The notes beneath the pieces are model-generated. The model had not been told where the DNA came from, ran no database searches, and saw nothing but the letters and a program-made list of their open reading frames with translations. DNA of 64,000 nt from Rhodocollybia butyracea (taxonomy: Eukaryota; Basidiomycota; Agaricomycetes; Agaricales; Omphalotaceae). The stretch spans positions 62,001 to 126,000 of the forward strand of contig JADNRY010000022.1 of assembly GCA_015501585.1 (NCBI GenBank), given 5' to 3'. The position numbers were made by a program, and so were the translations under genes. This document shows positions 35,277-47,897 of the stretch, in pieces. Every line of letters starts with the position of its first letter. Positions within the stretch are counted from its first letter, which is position 1.

Positions 35277-38200
35277 TTACCCTGAGGATCCGAACATCGA
35301 CAACAACGACGTGAGGTCACCTTGGAAAATTTTCTGTCGGTGCAGTTTCCCAAACAACATTTGTTAAACTCACTCTTTTTTAAGGGTTTACTGAAAAACG
35401 TATTCATTCCTGCGCTGAGACATAACTGTTTGGTCGATTCCTGACAGTCTGCGCTGAGAGCAACGACTAAAGAAACGAAAACAGTCGGAAACGTGAACAA
35501 AATCGTGGCGAACAATCGAAGACATACTAGGTAGTATGACCGAAACCTTTCGTTTGTTCTCCATCATTCGTATCCTCTTTGACGCCTCGACTCCGTCACA
35601 TATGGGCATATCTGTATGTGTTATTGGGTATGACTGTGGAGGTAATACAGATGCTTCAGCACGTACGGTGGTCGAACAATGCCACGCTAAAATACCCCGG
35701 CTCATGAGCCTCCCATTCTACACGACATCAGCGAGAGTAAAGAACAAGAACCGGAAACCCGACCTGCGATAGCTTCATCGCCGTTACTTGTAGCAGTTAC
35801 ATTGAGTTGATAGCGCTCTAGCTGCTTCACTAACAAGCTTTGAGCTATGGGATTGTCTATTGGTTATGCATGAGCACTTTGAAGGTGTAGGAAAATCAGC
35901 AACACGTACCTTCCGCTATCAACACATTGCCAAAAATTGTACGCTGTGCCGCAGCAAGGTCATCCATAGCCCGGTTGACATCTGATGAGGGAGCGGTAGA
36001 CAGAGTGACGGGCAAATTCTTCAAACCCGCAAGCGTCTCAAGGAGACGAGCTTTCCGCGGCGGTTTGGTCATTTTTACAACACCCGGGCTGTTGCTCCCG
36101 AATATAGAACGACCTGATAGACTGGTAGTAGGCGTGTACAGGTGAATGACTTTCGTTTCTTGCAATTTCGCGTATTGCAGAGAGTGTATGAACTTAGCCA
36201 TATTTTCAGCACGCGCTTCCGATTGGTCGTCCAGGATAACAAAATCGACTGGTACGTTGTCGTCACTGAGATTACGTAGATACGTCTCTGTGTCACTGAT
36301 AGTAGATGCCAAAATGACCAAAAACCCAGGAAGAATATGACTGAACAATGTCAGTGTCACAGAAGAAGACGAACAGACCACGATGTGCAGAGGATGGGGT
36401 TTTATCAGTTCTGACCGTAGACTTTCAATGCCGAGCAAGTACTGTAAAAATCATTCGTTGAAAGTAATGAGAAACAATCCAACACAACACACCTTCTGGG
36501 ACTCTTCTGAATTGAATATTTTTACAGGGATAGTGAACCAAAATTTTGAACCGACATTTAACTCAGACTCGACTGCGATGACACCGTTCATTAATTTGAC
36601 CAGCTGCCTTGATATCGACAATCCAAGTCCGGTGCCCCCAAATCGACGAGTCGAAGAATTGTCCGCCTGCTGAAATGGTACGAATAATAGTTCTACATCA
36701 CTTGGTGCTAATCCAATTCCAGTATCTCTACCAAACGTTTTCGGCCGAAAATATCATGTTGTATATTAGTATCACTCACTGAATGAGAAATTTCAGGCTA
36801 ACTTCGTCAGTTGCAACCTGCGCTTTGTCCACCGAGCACGTCACTTGTACAGAGCCGTTCGCAGTAAACTTCACAGCGTTCCCGATCAAGTTCATCAGCA
36901 CTGAAGCTCGTCTCAATAAAGCAAAGTGGACCAATAATATAGAATCCAAACCCTGTCTTATTCGAGCGTAATCGGCAAAGACCCCTGTTCAAAAAGACCA
37001 ATGAGTGCAATGGAGTGGAAGCCCAAGTGATCGCGTACAAGCAGGAACATTCGGATTAATATCGAAAGATAAATCAAGCTTTTTCGCCGCCATAGGAAGC
37101 AACAGTTCCATGCAATCCTATGCAAAAAGACGAGTAATAAGCAGCTGTGACCGCGCAAGAAATGAGCCTTACCGCGATGATGTTCTAATCAAGATATCAA
37201 GATACCATCTCGTAAATTCTGGTTCAAGCTCAGGAGGAAAGCATACTACCTCGACCAGAAATCCACTTGGTTCCAACTTAACAGCTGTTCAAAGATAATA
37301 CAGATCATTGAACTGGAATCTCGAGTCGAAATCATCACTGCACCTGAAGCCTCTAGTTTACTGTAGTCCAGGATAGAATCGATGATCTGGATATCGTGAG
37401 AACAAAAGAGAAGGAAGCGTAGCCAATACTGTACCTTCAGTAGCAGTTCGCATGATTGCTTCGCAGTTTGAACTCGATAAAACCATTAGTGAACAAAATT
37501 CTACGCAATTCAATGCTGAAGTACCTATCTCGTTTTGACCAGGATTCAATTCTGTACCGCTTAATAGATCCAGCAGTCCATAAAATGAACTGTTGTATAA
37601 GTCAATTTGAGCCGTGGGTGAGAAAATAAGCTCTTAGCTGACCTGAACGGGGTTCGCAGTTCGTGACTCATTGAAGCCAAAAAGTTGCTTTTTATCTAAA
37701 CAAAAAGATATAATTGTTACATTTTTTATTGTGTGAACATACCTTGGTGGCCTTGAGAGCATCTTCGCGACTTTTTCTGGCGGCTTCAAGAGCATCCCTC
37801 TGCACAGCAATCATCTTCAAATTTTCACGTGTCCCTGCTTGCACTGATCGGAAAAGCAGTGCGTTGGATACACTGATACTTGCTTGTTGACAAAGCAGAG
37901 TCAAAATCGTTACAATGTTCTGAGAGAAACTATATTTGGAGGCGACGTAAACAGCGCCAAATGTTTGTCCTCGATTACTGAAGATAGGAATGCAGATAAC
38001 AGATCGATGCAAGGATTGAGCCGCTTCAGAAGAAAATCTCATGTCGGAAGACGCGTCGTCAAGATAGATGCTCTCTTTGGAGTTTAAAGCTATACTGCAA
38101 GTCAGCATATGGTTGTTAAATAATCAATGATGCTTACCATTCTCGATGATAGCTTTCTGCAGTGGGTCTCCGATAGATCGTATAGAGGTAGGAATTCTAT

Positions 38201-41200
38201 GCGCATCAGTTCAATAAGAGTGATTTCCCTTTTCGGAGATAAAACTTACTCAAAAACCTGGCAAGGCTCGGGAGGGATCATCGAGGTAGCAACAGAATAT
38301 TCTCCTGCTTCGTGTGCTATAACAACTAGGAGCAGACTTCAGCCAAGGTGGCGACTGACAGAAGATCACTTACCACAGGTATTCTGTGACCCAGACGTCT
38401 CTTGAGAATGGTCAGATTGAAAAATGGAAGCTATCATATGCATTTCGTACCGGTAGCAATCTCAGTCAGTCGATGCAGAGCGGAGGAAAGGTTGATATCA
38501 CTCGAGATATCCTTACTCCATTGAAGGATCGCAGCAAGATGGTTGGCTCGTAGAGTGGTATGTTGATCGTTACCAATTTCAATATCCATTTTTGGATTCT
38601 CGTAACGAGACGCGTTCAACGACGTTACGGTGCTGTCTGTTTGTACCGCGACGTCCGAAGTGAAAATAGCACGTTTTAATGGATACTGGGATCGAGTATT
38701 AACAGCGGAGTTTAGATGATTGCTATACAAAAAGAGTGAGCACGACCATGATGTTCAAGACTGCAGGGACATACACGATCCCTTGGGCACCCCATTGAGC
38801 TTGCCGAGAGATGCCTACAGAGGTTCAGAAGAAGCAGAGAATGAAAGCAAAAATTTTACCAACCCCGGCGTTGTAACTCTCCTTGTCAATAAGTTAGTAC
38901 ACGGGACTAGGAGTAACAATCATTGAAAAGTTACCTCCTAGATTTTCTACTCCATTTTTGACAAAATAGCTTCCTTGCTGGAAAGCAGTGAAATAAATCC
39001 AATTTACCTCTATTTTTTCACGTACCAGATACAAAGCCCATCCCTCTTCCAATAGCCAGTCATTATTCACAGCTTGCCTGAAAAAAGGTTTAGCATTAGA
39101 GGCAAATAATTATAAGTGACCTACTTGACGGCAATGTCATAAAGCTTGTGCGCAGACAGATCGTTGTATAATGAAGCAAGTTCGGCATCCTAATCACAGA
39201 TTAGTTTCTTCATATATATATTCCAGGAGCCACATACGACGAGTGCTACCCAATGACTATTGTTGACGGCACTCGAAGACACCCATCTGGAGGTTAAGGT
39301 ATATAGGAAGTAGTCAATCCATTGCGTAATAAACTCACCTCTTGATTAGTTCCTGATTAGCATTTACCTGCTTCAAATAACGAGTTCGAATCTCGTTCGA
39401 AGCGTCACCTTGCTTGAGGCATGCTATTAATGAAAGGCTATGGAAAAAGAGAGCATATCGAATATGTCGATGACTAGACATCAGATTAGTTACTGTGATA
39501 TTGTGCTGGAAGTTTCAGCTTACTTCGGGTGCCTGTCGCGTGTTTTATAAACATAGAAACCGAGCTCAGCTGCTTCTTCAACAAAGCCAAGGCAGTAAAA
39601 CCCGACCACCTATAGGCAAGTACCATAAGCATTCAAACTGTCATGGATCACAAGAATTTACCTTGAAGGCGTTATACCTGAACACATTGATTAGGCCTGA
39701 TGATACCGAGAATGAGACAAACGAACCAGTTGAGTACGAGGTCAATATTTCCACTTTGAGCTTTCACTTGCTGCAGATAATCGCGTTCCTTGAATGTTTC
39801 AGTGTCAAAGGCGGTTTCCGCGGAAGTAGCCACTGTAAACCCTGCACAAATGCAGTGAGATCGTACCCTTCAATAACAAGAGTCCACTCAAATCCTACCT
39901 CCGATTGCCCGTATAGCGTTCAATGTTCCTGGCAAAATATAGAGATCAATGAGCGCCTATCATGGAAGGTACAAGCGTCCGTGTACCTTGAGCTAGAACA
40001 GTAGCATCTCCCGGGGCTGTAAGCTGTATACCGCCGACGCACTAGGAGAATGCTGTAAATTAGGCATGCCTTGCGAGTGAAACGGAGAACGAACCTCTTC
40101 TGCGGTCGTGACAAGCCCGCTTACTAGAGAAGCACTTAATGATTTTTCACATAGTGCACAGAAGCAGCAAAGACCTTACAATGATCACACACGCATAGAC
40201 GAGTGGTAATAATGTGCAAAGTAGAAAAGGCGGTATATATTCTGTGGAACGTTCATGAAAATCATTCCCAGGTTAGGTTTAGATGTACCTGTCGCCTGCG
40301 CTATTCCCGTACTTGAAAGCTTCTTCTAGCCGTGGCAGGACCGAACGAAGATGGATATTGTCATATCCGGAGACCAACGCACAGTACAGAACATAAGCAC
40401 GACTTCAAAGACATCATCAACCAATAGGAAACTGTAGGAATAGATCTGACGAACCATTTCTCTCCGTTACTTCCATGTACTTCAGCTATTCGTAAGGCCA
40501 ATTTTGCGAGGTCCGACGAAAATCGATAGAGATCTCGTCCTTCGGCAGCCCCTAGAACGAGGTTTTGATGAATTAATTTGAACAGATGACTGCCATTTAA
40601 TCACCTCCCAATGCCCAAAAAAAGCCCAACCCCGTGCCTGTGGAAATGCCGAACCGAAGGGCCAACTGAATTATCTGTATCCATCTCTTAGCTGGGTGTT
40701 CATTGGGAGTCCAAAGGGAGGAACGTACCGTCAAACCTATGACTTCGGCAAACGAAACAGGCGACGAGGACCAATAGGCGTTGGTACCAGCGTCATTAAG
40801 TAAACGGACAGTTAGCTCCGTGCGCGAATCATTTGCACAAGGCAAGTCCAGGATTTCCTCGAATCCAACCGCAAGTATCTCATTCTTGACACGCTCGAAT
40901 AAGTTTGCAGCCTCTCTACGCGTGGGAGCGGGATTGATTTCAACACCAAGAGTCTTAAGAGCTGTAAGTGTGTCAGCAAGAGCCCTCCCAAAGTTCCTAT
41001 TCATCCAATGATTTCGAGATCGACCTCGGAGAACAGTGGCGATTTCTTCCGGCTGCTGAGCATATCTCATACATTGTTCGAGGAGTTCGCTTGAAACAGA
41101 AAAATCGCCTGTTAAAACAATGTGAGCGATCAAAGCGACGTGGCGTTCAGCAACAGACCTTTCCAGGTCGCTAAGCTGATAAACGTCATTCAAGTAGGCA

Positions 41201-44200
41201 AGACAAGGTGTAGATCAAATCACTTACGAGGCTAATTTAGAGTACAAAGAAAACGTTCGTTCTGGATTACCAGACCAGGGCTCTTCCTGAAGCAAAGCTT
41301 TGGCGCTTTTGAATGATTGACCTGCCAACTGGATTGCATTAGTTTTTGCCCCAGAATCATGAAATCCAAGCGTACTTCATGTGCACCTCTAGTCCAAGCC
41401 ATTTCTCCGGCTTCGATCAGTACACCTAGTAACTCCTCTCGTTTTGGATGCTCCAACAGTAGAGGTAGGCAACTTATAAAATGTTCAGCTTGCCGATTGA
41501 TGTTCAGGAAGGGATTACTTACCTTTTGGCGTGCTCCGCAATCCTGTATACGTCAATTGGGGTTTCATGAAGCATCATCAGGATAATCTGAAATGGAAAA
41601 CGTTAATGCCCGCGGGGTGAAGAAGGTTCTGCATACCCTGAGCGACATTTTTGACCTTGTTTCCTCGGGGAGGTTATTAGCCTCCGCTTGTACAGCTTGC
41701 CGATACCGGTCATGAGCAAAGCTGCACATATCTCGAGCGCGTTGGATTAACCATCCCTCGACGAGCGCCATTTGCATTCCGCGCATGGAAGCACGGCTAA
41801 TATTGTTCGGACTAGTCGATTCAGCATTACGACGCAGATTCCAAAAGGTGTCATCTTCATCGCTACCACTACTTCCACTCGATTCATCCCAGTCCATCAT
41901 GAGGGTTACTTCTGTCGGTTTGAAACTGAGGCAGAATCAGCACATAAAGCGTCAAGCAACTGGTCGCCTTACGTCTCCCCGAAGAAAATAGCCCAGATCA
42001 TGTATTTGCGCGCTTCCTCCGGAAGTTCTCTGAACTGAGAAACGAGGAAACTGAGGTCGGTCGGGTCAGATCTGGGCGTGCTATCCATGCTGGCCTCGAT
42101 ATCTGCCATGACATATCTATGATCCCATTAACAGCGGCCAACCAGGGCACTACAACAACTTACTCCCAATGATTGCATTCCCAGTTAAAGGTTATCTGTC
42201 GAGATAAGAGTCAGTGTAATCAAAGTATCTCTTTGAACAAGATACTAACAAGAGCACGCCGCTGCAGAGTCGTAAGTATTGTCCGTGCAGTGAATGCATT
42301 CCCAGCAGATGCAGCAAAGACGAAGTGCGACAAAGGTGCAGAATCCTCTTTGCTGCGATGTAAACTCTTGGAAACCAGAGCATGGATTGCAGAATACGAG
42401 AGCGGTTCCAAGTTGATCCAAGTTGGGCGAGCTCGACTACTAAACATTCCCCGGACTCTTTCTACCACATCGCTAGCAGCTACTGTCAGGAAGCTTGATG
42501 AAATCAGTTGAGTAGAAAGCGTACGTCTTGTCAGACCGCAACGTTACGAAGATTAGCTATAAGCGTTGGTTAGCAACATCGATGAACACTAAACATCGCT
42601 GGACACACCATACGACTTCTAGAATTGAAGAGAGCGGAAACTACGTCTAAAGTTCTGTTCAAAAACTCTCAGCACTGTGGTCATTGAAAGCTCCTATGAC
42701 TTACGACTCATCAGCCTCATGAAGATCATCTAAAAACAGTGCAAACAAGCGAGTCTCAGCGATGACTGCAAAAACATTCTCCACCAGACTCTGGAATCTT
42801 GCACGAAGTTCTTTGGTTGACAGTGATTCACGTGGGGTGTCTAGATAGAGACCAAACAGAGCCAACATATCTCTGAGCTCCGGACACCCTTGATAGAGGA
42901 GAGGAATATTTTGGATTTGTGGTCCTAATCGTTCCCTTAACGCATTTACGAAACGGTGGACGTCCATATGGAACACCATCAGTTGCCTGAGTACTGACGA
43001 AAGGCAGCCTAACTAAAGAAGAGGTCAACGGAGGGAAAATATCAGGTGGAGATACTAACTAGGGCAGCAAAAGGCGCCGAATCCGCATTCTGGAATTTGG
43101 CTTGACCCCACAGACCGTGTGCTGTCGTAATATCATCAGCGCTGATTAATGTACTTTGAAAAACCAGAGTTTTACATCTCCATTTTGCCTGGTTGACGAG
43201 AATTATAGAGCTTTTGCCCACACTGTCAGATAGTTGGGATACGTTTTAGCGACGTCAAGAAGCGGACCATGTACAACTTACCCTGGTGGTCCCACAAGAA
43301 CTACTACTTGAGCTCTAGAAGACCGGAGTTTAGGTCTTAAGGCTGCGCGTCGGAGACCGTCACTTGTTTGAACTGACGGACTGAAGCCTACACTGTTGTG
43401 ATCTTGAACTGGTGACATTCGAGGAGATGTAGATTTGGTGCCGCCACTATCCATTATCACTTGATAACCGCTGTTCGAAAGCGATCCGCTCTGTGAAGAG
43501 CTAGATTCTGCAGTGTCATCGCTGAGACCGACACCAGTTTCTTGACTCCCTGTTGAAGAGGATATAGCAACGTAACCTTCGGAGGTTGATAGATGTCTTG
43601 AGAAGCTCGTGTTGGTATGCCGAACTAGTATGCTTTGAGCATTTCGCAGGTTGAAATTTCGACGGATGTCACTCACTAACGTTCCTAATGAGCTCCAGCT
43701 CTTTATCACGACCAAACTGTGAAAAGGGAATTTAACCAATGCCAAGATGAAGATAAAATCATCTTACCAAAGCTAAAGGCATCGTGAAGTCCTGAAGGGT
43801 TCGTTTAGCGTATCCATCAGTTTATGATAGACTGAGGGCATACCATGAATCGATCCTGTAGCGCAATCTCAAAGTGAGGTATGAGCTAAGGCATGGTCAG
43901 TTAACTATTTGAGAGTTACGGATAGCAATTTTACCTCGGCGTCACCCGAAAGAGCCGACACCGTTGCAAGAAGCCGTTGCTGGCACTCTAGAAGGTCCAC
44001 TCTGAGTCCATAGGCACTTTGATATCGTTGATCTGGGGATTTGGCAAGAAGCTGCAAACAAGGATGCTGCTTAGGGTGATATCAGACGGAATAAAAACTA
44101 CAAACCTTGTCCACTATATTTGCTAATACTTGAGGAACATCTCTCCGTACCTCATGTACCGGCATTGGTCTCTTTTGTATGATAGAGTGCAACAACTCCA

Positions 44201-45190
44201 GTGCTCCTCCTTCGAACGGCATTTGCGCCCTCCCAACCAATAACGTCCAGAAGAGGATTCCGAGGGAGTAAAGATCAGTTCGTTGATCCTGGGTCATCGT
44301 CTCAAAACTCCCTGTTTGTTCGGGAGCAAGATAACACAGAGCTTCTTTCACTTTAAGCTTTTCGCCCTCTTCAAAAGTTTGTAAAACTAGCGAAGACGGA
44401 GAACCGTAATTCTCAAGGACACTGCCCGATTTCCGAAATGAGCGAACCGAACAGTACTGGAATGAGCATTCAGATGGAATGCATTAGCTCGAACTGGAGA
44501 TTGCGTTAGTCAAAGATTGCACGCCATAGGACTCTCAGCCCACCTTCGCGATGTATTATTCCTGCCCTAACGCACGGCATTAATCTTCTGTAGAGTAAAA
44601 CACCTGTGGTAAAACACACCTGTGAATAATCTCCAGACACATCGTTGCTTGGATGGCAAATCTAGCAGACGATACAGCCAACATCGATCGATAAAAATTG
44701 CAGAACCCACTCTAAAAATGTCGCTAAATCCACCACATCGAAAGCCTCCATCGCCTGCTCGATATTAGAATCATCAATATCCATCATGAACACATCTCCA
44801 TGCGAAGGATTATTTCGAAAAGCATTCGATGCCAATAAAAGATCGTTCACTTTAGAAGGGGGAAGATAGCGTCCGAGCAGATTCAAGCCAGGATGTACAA
44901 GGATCAGGACAACAACGTCGCCGTGGTCGCGAGGGATTGTCAATTGTTCTATTAGCCTCATTGTGGGCCTTAAAGCAGCAGGAGAACTTGTAATTTTGTT
45001 AAGTCTGAAGAACCGCGTTATGAATGGTATAAATCGGATGATATGCAAGATATACATATGTGCTTCTCTCTCCAAACACATTGACCCATTGCTGATACCA
45101 TTCAGTCAGTCTATAAAATATTGCTCTTGTGCAGTTGATGCGAAGATCACCTGTGAGCGGGGGCAATTTTAGCGAGTATACTAGAGCCAT
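35277..45190 (-). CDS. Group X hybrid histidine kinase (pseudokinase-AAA-GAF-HK-REC)
   Basis: Very large phosphorelay sensor, like fungal Chk1/Mak2-type kinases that answer oxidative and osmotic cues. From the N terminus (about 45.2 kb) to the C terminus: a Ser/Thr-kinase-like domain with IIHRE (44545-44553 covers HRE) and HFG (44432-44440) in place of HRD and DFG, then [11 protein letters not shown] and [12 protein letters not shown]; an AAA/STAND-like ATPase with GPPG|VGKSS split by an intron at 43223-43281; a long helical repeat region (about 39-42.7 kb); a GAF domain (about 37.75-38.7 kb); HisKA with SHELRTPF, the phospho-His codon at 37663-37665; HATPase with [16 protein letters not shown] and [10 protein letters not shown]; a degenerate receiver; and a true receiver with FDHHMPICDG, acceptor Asp codon at 35671-35673, and SKPLKK. 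The stop is at 35277-35279. The start exon and many inner borders are approximate. At about 44420 the frame shifts without a clear intron. Confidence 0.88.
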
Positions 45191-45754
45191 CCTTAAGGCT
45201 TGTTCCCTCCGCCAGCAATGTCATACTTCCCGTGTCTTGCCATCGTTCAGCCTACGTCTTGTTCAGAGTAAGATCAGACTCGTGAGTGGAAAGGAAATGC
45301 CTTGGAGAAAGTGTAGCCAGGAACAGTTAATTGGGCAGATTTTGCCTTGTATGAGGGAGAGCCAAGGGAGGGCAGAGAAGGTTGGCCAAATTTACGCTTC
45401 ATGAGAGTAAAGCGCAAGATGAAGCATGGTAAGCGCTTAGAAGCTCATCACTTGCGCCTACGTAGAATTCAATGCTACTTAGACTCAGAGCCGAGGCCAA
45501 CGTCTGGATCTGGGGTGCCTGTTCTGTATTCGAGCTAACGCACTCGTAATTTTACGATACTATGTAGTGTTCAAAGGTTGACCACAGCGTCATCTTAAGA
45601 GAGAAAGTAAGAGTTGACAATATCGTCAACCATTTTCAAGGACAAAGTACCAATATATAGAATACACGAGAGTAACAGAGATGGGTTAAGAAAACTGACG
45701 AGTAAAACCATCGCTACATCGAACGTTGAGCAGGGACCCGGAGAGATGAAGTAT
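45191..45754. other. Intergenic region upstream of the histidine kinase
   Basis: About 560 bp between the histidine kinase start region and the SUB2 stop codon, both on the minus strand. Small plus-strand frames exist but show no family resemblance. Part of it may belong to an unrecognised first exon of the histidine kinase. Confidence 0.35.
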
Positions 45755-47776
45755 TTATGACGTCACTAAAAGAAACATCAGGTGTCCGTCCACACACTTG
45801 AAAAGGAGACTTACTGTAACTGGCAGGGTCAATATGCTCGGGAAGCTCAGGAACCGCTACCTCGAACCGAGCTTGGATTTGGTTCATAACAGTCTGGTCT
45901 TCGTCTGTAGAAACAAAGGTGATGGCAAGACCCTTGGTACCAAAACGACCGGCACGACTGAATGGAAAATTAGAACTGCTGCTAGGGAACAAGTGTTGAA
46001 AATACAAACCCGACACGGTGCAAGTAACTGTCGGCATCTGGAGGAGAATCGTAGTTGATGACGATGTTGACCCGCTCAACATCGATACCCCGACCAAAAA
46101 TATCGGTTGCCACAAGTATACGCTTTTCGAAAGCCTTGAACGCCGTATATCGGCTGATACTGAATCCCGGAATATGTTTAATTCAAGTGGAATCGTTCGC
46201 GAGAAAACATCGTACCGTTCTTCCTGTTGCAGGCCTGAATGGATGCTGATACTGGGGAAATTACAGGAGACTAGCAGTTTGTCGAGCTCTATCGCACGCG
46301 CGACCGACTTGACGAAGATGACGACCTGGACGTGACGGTCAGTAAAGATAGACAGCACCAGCAGAGAACTTACCTGATTGAATTCCAGAGTATCAAGCAG
46401 CTCGTTGAGTTTTCTGTTCTTCTCCTTTTCCTCGAGTTTGACATAGTGTTGCTGGAGACCATGAAGAGTTAGTTTCGTCTCGTCGTCGACAAAGATCTCT
46501 AGGGGCTGTGAAGCATAGTTAGCTTCAGTATCATTGCCAACAAAACACAAAACATACATTAGACATGAATTTTTTGCACGTTGCTCTGATTTCCTTGGCG
46601 AGTGTCGCACTGAACATCATGACTTGCTTGTGATGAGGGGTGGCTCGGAAAATTTCTTGGACGTCGCGTCGCATGTCTGGTAGGACGATGTTCTGATTAG
46701 AATTGGGCTGAGGCAGGATGCGGGAAGGATAAAAGAGTAAAAGAACCACGAAAAGAATGCAGAAGATGGCGGCAGGCAGATTGAAAGTCTTGTAGTGGGC
46801 CAGTCGACTTTTCCAGGATGATAACACTGTTCTCCTTTCGCCACCGGGAACCACTCTCAACACCTCACCCTCAGCCAAATTCGTATCCGATTCTTGGGAA
46901 AGCCGCCATCGAGAAAGGGATATGAAGAGTGAAAGACCACATGTCGGCAGTCGAAGCATCGTCCAATGTGAGACGAGCCATGATGAAGAAAGATGTGATG
47001 ATGTACGTGTGGGAGGCCCAAACTCGTATATGACTAACCAAGCTGTTCCAGCATCTTGTCGCACTCGTCTAATACAAAGTGCTTTACATTCTTCGCATCC
47101 AGAACCTTGTCTCTCGCCAAAGCGTTCAAGCGGCCGGGGGTAGCAACGACGATGTGCGGGCATTTTGCTTTGTCGCGTAGAATTTCGGAGTCTTTTGAGA
47201 CTGGGGTGCCTCCATAAAAGGTGCTGATTCGGACGTCGGGCATGTACTTGGCGAACCGGGTGTACTCGTTTTTGATCTGAAAGGCGAGCTCACGGGTATG
47301 GCACAGCACGAGTACTGAGACCTGGCCATTGACAGGCTCAAGCTGCTGCAGTGTGGCAAGCACAAAGACAGCAGTTTTTCCATGACCAGACTTGGCCTGA
47401 CATAAGACATCCATTCCAAGGACTGCTTGTGGGATACATTCCTGTTGAACTGGATAAAAAGAAAGTGAGCTGGGTCTGGAACATTTCCTTGTCCAGGCTT
47501 ACCCTCTGAAGGGTGCTCGAAACCCAGGTCACTGATAGCACGCAAAAGTTCAGGTTTCAACAGGAAATCCCTTCAGTATGTATTAGTGACTGAATGAAAG
47601 CTTTGAAAACTGCATAAATACCTGAAACCAGTCGAATGGATACCGGAAAAATTCTTTTTGTCCTTGTCGTCACCGTCTGTGCCACTTGTTGCAGTACCAT
47701 TAGTAGCTGTGGCCGGAATAGGAATGTCGTGCTCGTCCTCGTAGTCGATAAGGTCTTCGTTGTCGGGTGCGCTCAT
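45755..47776 (-). CDS. SUB2: DEAD-box ATPase SUB2 (UAP56), TREX component
   Basis: RNA helicase for spliceosome assembly and TREX-dependent mRNA export, acting in the nucleus. Start ATG 47776 gives [20 protein letters not shown], the family acidic N terminus. Then [20 protein letters not shown], the Q motif with [14 protein letters not shown], motif [40 protein letters not shown], motif II DECD (DEAD variant typical of this family), motif [47 protein letters not shown] and motif [17 protein letters not shown]. The end is [10 protein letters not shown], with the last residues MTS after a 49-nt-class intron and stop at 45755-45757. Residue His in AKSGHGKT replaces the usual Leu or Met. Many short introns interrupt the gene. 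Confidence 0.96.
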
Positions 47777-47897
47777 TGTTGTTGAAAAAGAAAAGTAAGA
47801 TGAGGTAAGGAGTCAACCAGCAGTTTGATTCTGAAAACTGAAGCTGTACATCACGTGCCAGCGGAGAGTGAAATTTTACTCCTTGACTCGAGACATC
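47777..47897. promoter_or_regulatory. Shared divergent promoter of SUB2 and GBP2
   Basis: The start codons are only 121 bp apart. A TCACGTG element has its CACGTG core at 47852-47857, about 40 bp from the GBP2 start and 76 bp from SUB2. Both products act in TREX-linked mRNA export, so co-regulation is a reasonable inference. Confidence 0.55.
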
